A stretch of DNA of 64,000 nt from Streptomyces lateritius (GTDB taxonomy: Bacteria; Actinomycetota; Actinomycetes; Streptomycetales; Streptomycetaceae): the NCBI RefSeq assembly GCF_014649715.1, contig NZ_BMTO01000003.1:29250-93249 (forward strand). The letters are read 5' to 3'. Positions 24,336-32,600 of this stretch are shown here, piece after piece. Both the position numbers and the translations under genes were made by a program. A model generated the notes under the pieces. The model did no database searches, was not told the DNA's origin, and worked only from the letters and a program-made list of their open reading frames with translations. Each line of letters opens with the position of its first letter. The first letter of the stretch is position 1.

Positions 24336-25663
24336 GAGCTCCCCGAAAGGCCGCGCTGTGGGCCGCCGCCGGCTCACTCCTGCTGACCACCGGCTGCGAG
24401 TTCAACGGCCTCCACGACGTTCCCCTGCCCGGCGGCGCGGCCGCCGACGGCGACAGCTACCGGGTCACGGTCGAGTTCCGCGACGTCCTCGATCTCGTAC
24501 CGCAGTCCACGGTGAAGGTGAACAACGTCACCGTCGGCGCGGTCGAGAAGGTCGAACTGGTGGGCTGGCACGCGCGCGTGCGGCTGCGTGTCGCCCGGTC
24601 GGTCACGCTGCCCGGCAACGCGATCGCCGAGCTGCGGCAGACCAGCATGCTCGGCGAGAAGTACGTGTCGCTGTCCGCGCCGCCGGCCGAGAAGCCGGTC
24701 GGCAGGCTCACCGACGGCGCGAGGATCCCGCTGTCGCGCTCCGGCCGCAACCCCGAGATCGAGGAGGTCCTCTCGGCCCTGTCGGCCCTGCTCAACGGCG
24801 GTGGCGTCGCCCAGCTCAAGACCATCACCACGGAGCTGAACAAGGCCCTGGACGGCCGCGAGGACCGGGTCAAGTCCCTCCTGACCGAGCTGAACACCTT
24901 CATCGGCGGCCTCGACGCGCAGAAGAAGGAGATCGTCCGGGCGCTGGAGGGCATCGACAAGCTCTCCGCGACCCTCGCCAAGGAGAAGGAGACGATCGCC
25001 CAGGCCCTGACCACCGTGCCGCCCGCCCTGAAGGTGCTCGCCGACCAGCGGACCAAGCTCACCACCATGCTGACCTCGCTTTCGGCACTCGGCACGACCG
25101 GCACGAAGGTGATCGAGGCCTCGCGCGCCGACCTGATCGCCAACCTGCGAGCGCTCCAGCCGATCCTGCGGCAGCTGAACAAGGCGGGTTCCGACCTGCC
25201 CAACGCGCTGGAGCTGCTGACGACCTACCCGTTCCCGCGCAACGTCGTCGACGCGATCAAGGGCGACTACGTCAACCTCGAAGTCACCGCCGACCTCGAC
25301 CTCCGCGGCGTGTACGGAAATCTGGCCGACGAACCCGCGCGTCCGGGGACCCCCACGAATCCCGGGACACCCGCACTGCCCGGAAAGCCGCGGCCGCCGG
25401 AGGTGCCGGGACTGCCGGGTCTCCCCGCCCCCGGGCTCCCCGGCGTACCCGCCCCCGAGCCGCCCGGGACCCCGTCGCCTTCCCGCACCCCCGGCACGCC
25501 GGTGCCCCCGGGAACGGGCGGCGGCGGTGACGCCGACCTCGGCTGCCTGCCGCTCTGTTCCCCGGCCGACCCCGTCGCGTTCCGGCCGCAGGGCGACAGC
25601 CGCTTCCCGCCCGGCGTCGACCTCGCGCTCGCCGAGCTGCTGATGAAGGGACTGGTCCCGTGA
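24332..25663 (+). CDS. Mce lipoprotein, fifth of six (MceE/LprK-like)
   Basis: A 443-residue Mce protein made as a lipoprotein. The signal peptide ends in LLLTTGC, placing the lipidated cysteine at residue 22, as in MceE/LprK proteins. The MlaD domain (YRVTVEFRDVLDLVPQSTVK, VNNVTVGAVEKVELVGWHAR, LRQTSMLGEKYVSL) is followed by helices with many Lys/Thr. A long Pro/Gly-rich tail (about 340-410) comes next, and a Cys-containing end (GDADLGCLPLCSPADP). The lipid anchor replaces the membrane helix of the other Mce subunits. Confidence 0.92.
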   Translation: MRAPRKAALWAAAGSLLLTTGCEFNGLHDVPLPGGAAADGDSYRVTVEFRDVLDLVPQSTVKVNNVTVGAVEKVELVGWHARVRLRVARSVTLPGNAIAELRQTSMLGEKYVSLSAPPAEKPVGRLTDGARIPLSRSGRNPEIEEVLSALSALLNGGGVAQLKTITTELNKALDGREDRVKSLLTELNTFIGGLDAQKKEIVRALEGIDKLSATLAKEKETIAQALTTVPPALKVLADQRTKLTTMLTSLSALGTTGTKVIEASRADLIANLRALQPILRQLNKAGSDLPNALELLTTYPFPRNVVDAIKGDYVNLEVTADLDLRGVYGNLADEPARPGTPTNPGTPALPGKPRPPEVPGLPGLPAPGLPGVPAPEPPGTPSPSRTPGTPVPPGTGGGGDADLGCLPLCSPADPVAFRPQGDSRFPPGVDLALAELLMKGLVP

Positions 25664-26871
25664 TCACCCGTACGGTCAAGGCACAACTGCTCGCGTTCGC
25701 GCTGGTCACCGCGGTCGGTGTCTCCTACGTCGGCGCCGAGTACACCGGCATCGTCGACCGTCTCCTCGACCGCGGATACACCGTACGGGCCGACTTCGCC
25801 GACTCCGGAGGCATCTACGAGGGGGCCGAGGTCACCTACCGGGGAGTACCCGTCGGCCGAGTCGGCGACCTGCGGCTGACGGAGTCGGGCGGGGTGTCGG
25901 CGGCGCTCGTCCTGGAGGACTCCCCGAGGATCCCGGCGGACAGCCTCGCCGTGGTGGCGAACCGCTCGGCCGTCGGTGAGCAGTACGTGGACCTCCAGCC
26001 GCGCTCCGCGAGCGGCCCCGCACTACGGGACGGCGGCACCATCCCGCGCCGCCACACGCGGGTGCCGGTGCCGGCCACCGAGATGATTCTGAGCCTGGAC
26101 CGGCTGGTCGGGTCGGTGGACAAGCGGGACCTGCGGATCACCGTCGACGAGCTGGGCGAGGCGTTCTCCGGAACCGGGCCGCATCTGACCCGTCTGGTGG
26201 ACTCGGGGAACGCGCTCGTCGAGTCGGCGTCGGGGTCGCTTCCCGAGACGATCACCCTGATCGAGGACTCCCGGAAGGTCCTGAAGACCCAGGCCGACCA
26301 GGGCTCCTCGATCACCTCCTTCTCCCGCGATCTCGCCGCGCTCACCGCCCAGTTGAAGGCGAGCGACGGAGACCTCCGGGCCCTGATGGGCAACGGGACC
26401 TCCGCCGCCCGCGAGGTGGAGTCGCTGATGCGGGACAACCGGCCACACCTCCCGGTCCTGCTCGGCAACCTGATCAGCGGCGGCCAGATCACGCTCGCCC
26501 GTCTTCCCGGCGTGGAGCAGACGCTGGTCACCTTCCCCGTCGTGGTCTCCGGCAGCTACACCGTGGTCCCCGGTGACGGCACCACCCACTTCGGTCTCGT
26601 CGTCAACGCCGACGATCCGCCGCCCTGCCGTCAGGGGTACGGAACCCAGCGCCGCGACCCGGCCGACACCTCCCACCGCCGGGCGAACACCGACGCCCAC
26701 TGTGCCGCCCCACGCGGCAGTGGGACATCCGTGCGGGGCGCCCAGAACGCCCCCGCTCCCGCCCCCGCTTCGCACTCCGGAAAGCCCGTGCGGATCGGCT
26801 CCACGGGCGGGGCACAGACCGTCTTCGGAAAGGACTCCTGGCAATGGCTGCTCGTGGGACCCATGGCATGA
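25660..26871 (+). CDS. Mce protein, sixth of six
   Basis: A 403-residue Mce-family protein (MceF position), GTG start overlapping the previous stop. The anchor is AQLLAFALVTAVGVSYVGAE. The MlaD domain has YTVRADFADSGGIYEGAEVT, YRGVPVGRVGDLRL and VANRSAVGEQYVDLQPRSAS. Helices follow. The C-terminal 110 residues are Pro/Ala-rich with DPPPCRQGYGTQRRDPADTS and further His and Cys. This is the last canonical Mce subunit in the operon. Confidence 0.9.
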   Translation: MITRTVKAQLLAFALVTAVGVSYVGAEYTGIVDRLLDRGYTVRADFADSGGIYEGAEVTYRGVPVGRVGDLRLTESGGVSAALVLEDSPRIPADSLAVVANRSAVGEQYVDLQPRSASGPALRDGGTIPRRHTRVPVPATEMILSLDRLVGSVDKRDLRITVDELGEAFSGTGPHLTRLVDSGNALVESASGSLPETITLIEDSRKVLKTQADQGSSITSFSRDLAALTAQLKASDGDLRALMGNGTSAAREVESLMRDNRPHLPVLLGNLISGGQITLARLPGVEQTLVTFPVVVSGSYTVVPGDGTTHFGLVVNADDPPPCRQGYGTQRRDPADTSHRRANTDAHCAAPRGSGTSVRGAQNAPAPAPASHSGKPVRIGSTGGAQTVFGKDSWQWLLVGPMA

Positions 26872-27392
26872 ACGGCATGATCCGTGTACTCCTCGCCCGC
26901 GTGGCCCGGCCGCTGCGCCACCGCGGGGCCGTCGCCGTCCTGGGCGTCCTGGCCGTGGTCCTGACGGCCGCCTCCGCGTGGCTCGGCGCGCAGGTGTACG
27001 AACGCCATGAGGAGGACCGGCGGAACCAGGACATCCTGGCGGCCGCCCGCCAGTCGGCGCTCAACTTCACCTCGCTGGACCACCGGCACTACGGCCGGGA
27101 CAGCGAGAACGTCCTGAACGGCGCGACCGGGGACTTCAAGAAGCAGTTCGCGGCCCAGACCAGGGAGTTGACGAAGATCGTCGCCGAGAACAAGTCGGTC
27201 TCCGAGGGGCAGGTCCTCGACGCGGGCATCGTCCGGGCCGACGACCGGTCCGCCCGCGTGCTGGTTGTGGCCGACAGCAAGGTCACCAACGTGACGGCCC
27301 CGGAGGGCACTTCCCGCAACTACCGCCTTCAGCTCGACCTTGTCCTCGAGGACGGTCGTTGGCTGACGTCCAACGTCGAATTCGTCGGCTGA
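26868..27392 (+). CDS. Mce-associated membrane protein 1
   Basis: A 174-residue protein with a single N-terminal membrane helix (AVAVLGVLAVVLTAASAWLG) and an extracellular domain resembling the Mam/NTF2-like proteins that follow mce operons (LNFTSLDHRHYGRDSENVLN, GATGDFKKQF). The ATG at 26868 overlaps the mceF stop; an upstream in-frame ATG at 26844 would overlap by 28 bases and is less likely. Mce-associated proteins stabilise or regulate the Mce complex. The domain assignment rests on the conserved FTSLD.RHYxRDxxxVLxGATGxF pattern. Confidence 0.85.
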   Translation: MNGMIRVLLARVARPLRHRGAVAVLGVLAVVLTAASAWLGAQVYERHEEDRRNQDILAAARQSALNFTSLDHRHYGRDSENVLNGATGDFKKQFAAQTRELTKIVAENKSVSEGQVLDAGIVRADDRSARVLVVADSKVTNVTAPEGTSRNYRLQLDLVLEDGRWLTSNVEFVG

Positions 27393-27405
27393 CAGGAGAT
27401 CCACC

Positions 27406-28065
27406 GTGGCGAACCAGACCCTCCGATCCGCGACCGTCCGCGCTGCCGCCAAGCGCGCCGAACGCGCCGAACGTACGCGCCGGTCGAACGACGGCCGGCC
27501 CGCGGCGACTCCAGTCCTTGAACGGACCGAGCCTGCCGAGAGCGCCGTACGGCCGGTCAGGCGGCCCGGCACGCTCGGCGCGGTACTCGCCGCCCTGGTC
27601 GTGCTCGCCGTGGCCGCCACGGCGACGCTCGGTCTGCGGTACCGCGAGGCCGACCGCACGGCCGCCGCCCGCACGGCCGCGCTGGCCGAGGCCCGGAAGG
27701 CGGCCCCGGCGATCCTGTCGTACGACTACCGCCACCTGGACCGCGACTTCGCCGCGGCCCGCGCCCACCTCACCGGACCGTTCCTCGACGAGTACGGGAA
27801 GACGACCTCGACCGTGGTCGCCCCCACCGCCAGGACGTACCACGGCGTCGTCAAGGCCACGGTCGCCAAGCCCCCGACAGGGGACGCGGCCCCGGCGGCG
27901 TCGGTGGTGTCGGCCTCCCCGGAGAAGGTCGTGGTCCTGCTCTTCATGAACCAGGTCACCACCAGCACCCAGGTCGCGACACCACGCCTCGACCTCAACC
28001 GCGTGAGGATGACGCTCGTACACACCCCGCAGGGCTGGAAGGTGAGCGCCGTCGACGCGCTGTAG
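27406..28065 (+). CDS. Mce-associated membrane protein 2
   Basis: A 219-residue protein with an Arg/Ala-rich cytoplasmic start of about 55 residues, one membrane helix (LGAVLAALVVLAVAATATLG) and an extracellular NTF2-like domain (AILSYDYRHLDRDFAAARAH, LTGPFLDEYGKTT, VVLLFMNQVTTSTQ). It follows the first associated protein by 13 bases with a GTG start and closes the operon. The two associated proteins may form a pair. The gene converges on the glutamine amidotransferase gene 17 bases away. Confidence 0.85.
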   Translation: MANQTLRSATVRAAAKRAERAERTRRSNDGRPAATPVLERTEPAESAVRPVRRPGTLGAVLAALVVLAVAATATLGLRYREADRTAAARTAALAEARKAAPAILSYDYRHLDRDFAAARAHLTGPFLDEYGKTTSTVVAPTARTYHGVVKATVAKPPTGDAAPAASVVSASPEKVVVLLFMNQVTTSTQVATPRLDLNRVRMTLVHTPQGWKVSAVDAL

Positions 28066-28082
28066 CCACGCTCCCTCCATCC

Positions 28083-28916
28083 TCATGCCGGCTGGGGGGT
28101 GAAAGGGCGCATCTCGTCCGTGCCGGGCTGGACGACGCCGTACGTGCTCTCCGGGACCTCGTTCCAGGCGCCCGGGAGGTCGCCGAGGGGTTCGGAGACG
28201 ATGAGACGGGTCTCCTCGGAGATGTCGCGGAGGAACGCGACGTCGGGGTGGAGCTTGCGCAGGGCGTCGACCCGGCTGCTGTAGAAGAGCGACCGGGAAG
28301 CGCGCTGGCTGGAGTAGCGGAAGGCCCAGAGGCGTTCGCCGTTGGTCACGGCCAGCGTCATCTGGAGCGGGTAGTCCACGCCGTGGTCGTGGCCGACGTC
28401 CTCCACGACCCCCGCCATCCGGGCCACGGCGCTCGGCGGGTCCTGTTCGAGGCCGAAGGTCAGGGCCAGGTAGAACATCACCTCGGAGTCCGTCGTCCCT
28501 TCGATGCTCGCGAACAGCGTGGGGTCGACGAGCATCGTCAGGTCGCGGCGAACGAGGTGGAAGTCGGCGATGGCGCCGTTGTGCATGAACATCCAGCGGC
28601 CGTACCGGAACGGGTGGGAGTTCGACTGCTGCACCGCCGTGCCGGTGGACGCCCGGATATGGGCGAAGAACAGCGGCGAGCGGACGTGATTCGCGATCTC
28701 GCGCAGATTGCGGTTGTTCCAGGCGGGCCCGATGTCCCTGATCAGCGCCGGGGTGGTGTCCTCCCGGGTGTACCAGCCGACGCCGAACCCGTCGCCGTTC
28801 GTGGTCTCCACCCCCATCTTGGCGTGCAGGCTCTGGTCGATCAGGGAGTGGTCGGGCTTGTACAGGATGGTGTCGAGCAGCATGGGCGTTCCCGAGTACG
28901 CGAGCCATCGGCACAT
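28083..28916 (-). CDS. Class II glutamine amidotransferase
   Basis: A 277-residue Ntn-type amidotransferase starting MCRWLAYSGTPMLLDTILYK. Cys2 becomes the N-terminal nucleophile after Met removal. NGDGFGVGWY (about 40-49) and the FAHIRASTGTAVQQSNSHPF segment (about 94-113), followed by a WMFMHNGAI oxyanion-hole strand, are typical of the GATase_4 / EgtC-like subgroup. There is no synthase domain, so it probably supplies ammonia or hydrolyses a gamma-glutamyl bond as EgtC does. The ergothioneine genes egtA, B and D are not in the window, so EgtC identity is not assigned. Confidence 0.87.
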   Translation of the reverse strand: MCRWLAYSGTPMLLDTILYKPDHSLIDQSLHAKMGVETTNGDGFGVGWYTREDTTPALIRDIGPAWNNRNLREIANHVRSPLFFAHIRASTGTAVQQSNSHPFRYGRWMFMHNGAIADFHLVRRDLTMLVDPTLFASIEGTTDSEVMFYLALTFGLEQDPPSAVARMAGVVEDVGHDHGVDYPLQMTLAVTNGERLWAFRYSSQRASRSLFYSSRVDALRKLHPDVAFLRDISEETRLIVSEPLGDLPGAWNEVPESTYGVVQPGTDEMRPFTPQPA

Positions 28917-28999
28917 GCGCGATCACCTGCATCCCCGTGACCACCGGTATCCCTACAGCTCTCATTCTCGGCTCCCTCCCCGGGGGACGCCACGCGACC

Positions 29000-29635
29000 T
29001 CAGGGGCGCAGGGTCCCGCGGCGGACGCCCTCCAGGCGGGCGCCGGTCATGACCGCCCCTTCGGTCCTCGCCGCGATCAGCACGGCCGACGACAGGTCCG
29101 CCTCCGACAGGTCCGCGTCCGTGAGGTCGGCCCCGACGAGCTTGGCGCCCCGCAGGGAGGCGCCCCGCAGGGTCGTGCCGACCAGGCGGGCGCGGGAGAG
29201 AACGGCGTCGTCGGCGTGGACGCCGCTCAGGTCGGCCGCCGTGAGGTCGCACAGGCCGCCGTTCACCCGCGTCAGGGTCGCGTCGACCAGGGTCGCCCCG
29301 CGCAGGTCCGCACCGGTCAGCGAGGCGTCGGTGAGATCGCAGCCGGTCAGCGCGCAGCCGCGCAGATCGGCGTAGCCGAGGTGGACGCCCGTCAGGTCGG
29401 TGCCCGAGAGGTCGGTCCCCGCCAGCGGGATGCCGGCCAGGTCGTTGTCGGTGCCCCACGGCTGGGTCCAGTCACGCAGCAGGCCGCGCCAGTCCCCGCC
29501 CCCGGTCAGGGCGTCCCGGACCGCGGCGAGGACGGAGGCGTTCTCCGGCCGGGCCCACCGCTCCCGTACCTCGGTCGCGTGACTGTTCTCGTCGAATGCG
29601 TCGGACGCGTCTGATGCGTCGGAGGGAGTGGTCAT
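29000..29635 (-). CDS. Pentapeptide-repeat protein
   Basis: A 211-residue protein made of an acidic N-terminal part and about 25 pentapeptide repeats of type A(D/N)LxG (for example DLSGTDLTGVHLGYADLRGC and LRGASLRGAKLVGADLTDAD). These fold into a right-handed quadrilateral beta-helix. Known members such as QnrB and MfpA mimic DNA and protect gyrase; McbG gives self-immunity to a gyrase toxin. It begins 29 bases after the RHS toxin stop on the same strand, the place where immunity genes usually sit. That role is inference. Confidence 0.85.
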   Translation of the reverse strand: MTTPSDASDASDAFDENSHATEVRERWARPENASVLAAVRDALTGGGDWRGLLRDWTQPWGTDNDLAGIPLAGTDLSGTDLTGVHLGYADLRGCALTGCDLTDASLTGADLRGATLVDATLTRVNGGLCDLTAADLSGVHADDAVLSRARLVGTTLRGASLRGAKLVGADLTDADLSEADLSSAVLIAARTEGAVMTGARLEGVRRGTLRP

Positions 29636-29664
29636 GCGTCAGGCGTTCCGTTCGTCTCGTTCCG

Positions 29665-32600
29665 TCACCGGTTCTGGATCTGGTGCAGGAAGCCTTTCAC
29701 ACGGTCCAGGTGGTAGACGGTCTCGTCGTGCTTCTTCAGGAGGACCTCGAGACCACGTTCGGTCATTCCCTCCGGCAGCCGTTCCATCTCCTTCCAGAGG
29801 ATCTTGCGGACGTTCTCCAGGCCCTGCTGAGCCTGGGTGAGGTCCTTGACGTGGTCGAACGGTGTGCCGTCCGCCTTCCGTGCCACCACTTCGCCCGCCG
29901 CCTCACGTCGGGCCGCCGAGTAGTGGTTGTGGTTCGGCTCGGAGTTGATGCGGCCGATCGGGTCCTCCTTGATGTTCTCCAGCTTCTGGATGGCTCCCAT
30001 CGCATCGTCGCTGAGGCCCAGCCCGCGGTACGGGGAGAGGCCCAGCGGGTCGGACCACGTGAACGGGTTGTGCACGTACGTGGCAGGGTTGGGCGCCGGG
30101 GTGAGGCCCAGCGGGTCCGGTGTGAGGTAGCGGGCCGTCTCCGGGTCGTACTGCCGGAAGTAGTTGTGGTGGAGGCCGGTCTCGGGGTCGTAGTACTGGC
30201 CCGGGAAACGCAGCGGCGTGTAGGCGGTGGCGCCCCTGTTCCAGGTCGTGGTGCCCCACAGCGTGGCGCGGTTGTGCCAGGCCACCTCGCCCGTCTCGCC
30301 GACGAGTTCGGTGGGGGTGCCCACGAGGTCCGTGGCGATCGCGAAGAAGCGCTCGTCGACCGCCTCCTGGGAGGCGTCCGGCCCGAGCATCCGCTCCGTC
30401 TGGGCGAGCGGCCGGGCGTGACGGTGGTCCCAGGTCAGGACGACGGGCCGGGGCAGCTCCGGGGCGGTGGAGGTCTGTTCGCACAGGGTCGAGCCGTCCC
30501 AGGTGAACAGGACCTCCTCGACGACCGTCTCGCCGTCGCCGGCCAGCCGCTGCTTCGCGGTACGGCGGCCCAGTGGGTCGTACCGGTAGCGCCACCGGGT
30601 CCCGTCGGGGGTGACGACGGCCGTCAGGCGGTCCTCGGCGTCCCAGGTGTACCGCCAGGTCTCGGGCTTCCGGGACAGCCTGGTGCGCCGGCGCAGCGTG
30701 ATCCGGCCACCGAGGTCGTGCTCGTACCGCACCGCTCCGGCGCGGGTGATGGTGGTTCCGGTGTAGCTGCGGGGGCCGGTCGCCTCGTGGCCGGGGTGAC
30801 CGGCCGGCCAGGACGCCAGGGTCTGGTTGCCGGCCGGGTCGTAGGCGTACGCCTCCGTCCAGTCCCCGGCGGTCACCGTCGTCACCCGGCCCGCGGCGTC
30901 GAGGTCGTACCGGAAGGAGCCGCGCAGCGCGTCGTCGAGCGCGGTGAGGTGGCCGTCGGCGCGGTAGGTGTAGGCGCGTCGGTTGACGGTGCGGGCGCCG
31001 GCGGTGAGGTGCTGTCCCACCAGCCGGCCGGTCTCGTCCCACGTCGACGTCAGCGCCAGCGTGTCGCCGAAGACGCGCCGCAGCTCGCGTCCCGCCGCGT
31101 CGTGGGCGAAGGCGATCCGGTGCGTACCGCTGGTCAGTTCGGTGAGGCGACCGGACACGTCGTAGCCGTACGTGGTGACGTGCCCGGTGGGGGTGACCCG
31201 GCGCGAGCGGCGACCCGCCGCGTCGTAGCCGTACGTGAGGGGGCGGCCGTCGACGAGCTCCGCCTTGAGGTTGCCGCGGCGGTCGTACTGCCGCACCAGC
31301 TCGCCGTCCGGACCGGCGGCCCGGACCATCCGGCCGGCCCGGTCGTACGCGTAGGTGGTGACGGCGCCCGCCGCGTCCTTCCGGACGACCCGGTCGAGTG
31401 CGTCGCGCTCGTACGACACCGTCTCGCCGGTCGGATTCCGCCGGGCCGTCACCTGCCCGACCGCGTCGAGGGTGTAGTCGACGGTACGCCCGTCGAAGTC
31501 GGTCTCGGACACCATCCGGCCGGCCCGGTCGTAGGTGTAGGACCAGGTCAGACCCTGTGGATCGGTGACCTCGGTGAGGCGCAGCGCCGCGTCGTACGCG
31601 AAGGTGTGGCGCGCCCCGTCCGGGCCGGTGCGGGCGGCGAGCAGGTCGAAGTGGGTGTAGGCGAAACGTGTCGTCAGGCCCGCCGGGTCGGTGTGGGCGG
31701 TGCAGTTTCCCTCGCCGTCGTACTCCCACGACTCGGTGCTGCCGTCGGGGCGGGTGCGCCTGGCCAGTTCGCCGTCGGGGGACCACTCGAGGGTGGTGAC
31801 GGCGCCGATCGGATCCACGATGCGGGTGAGCCGGCCGAAGGCGTCGCGCTCGCACCGGGTGGTCCCGCCGGTGGTCTCCGCGCCGGTGGCGGGGGAGGGC
31901 TCGGTGACCTCCAGGGGCAGTCCGGCCGCATCGCAGCGGAACGTGGTCACGGCCCCCAGGCTGTCGGTGGTGGAGACGAGATGGCCGCGGTCGTCGTACG
32001 TGTACCGGGTGGTGCCGCCCGCGGCGTCCGTGACGGCCGTGAGGTTGCCCCGGGCGTCGAACTCCTGACGTACCGTCGTCCCGTCCGCGTCGGTGAACTC
32101 CACCGGAAGGCCCCGCTCGTCGCGGACGGTGCCGATCCGGCTGCCGTCGGCGCGGACGACCGAGAGCAGCCGGCCCTCCTCGTCGTACGAGAACACGGTC
32201 GTACGACCCAGCGCGTCGGTCCGGGTCAGGAGGTTTCCGCGGGCGTCGTGGGTGAAGCGGGTGGTGTGGCCGAGCGGATCGGTGGTGGCGACGACCCGGC
32301 AGGCTCCGTCGATCAGATGGCGGATGGTGCGGCCGTCGGCGGTGGTCAGCGTGGTGAGCCGGTGACCCGTCTCGGGGTCGGGCAGGCCGTACGCGAGGGT
32401 GAGCTGGACGTGGCCGGCCTGGCCTCCCTCGCCGATGACCCGGTCGAGATCGTCGTACGCGTAGTCGTAGCGGCTGTCGTTGGAGTCGATCCAGGTGATC
32501 ACCCGGCGCCGGTCGTCGTACGCGAAGGTGAGGGTGGCGCCCGAGGGCTTGGTGACGGCGGTGAGGTTGCCGTCCGTGTAGCCGTAGCGCATGACGTCCA

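Noticed and set aside
24358..25530. A 390-codon Arg/Pro-rich frame inside the fifth mce gene
   Set aside because: Same-strand shadow in another codon phase of the Mce lipoprotein gene, with no motifs.
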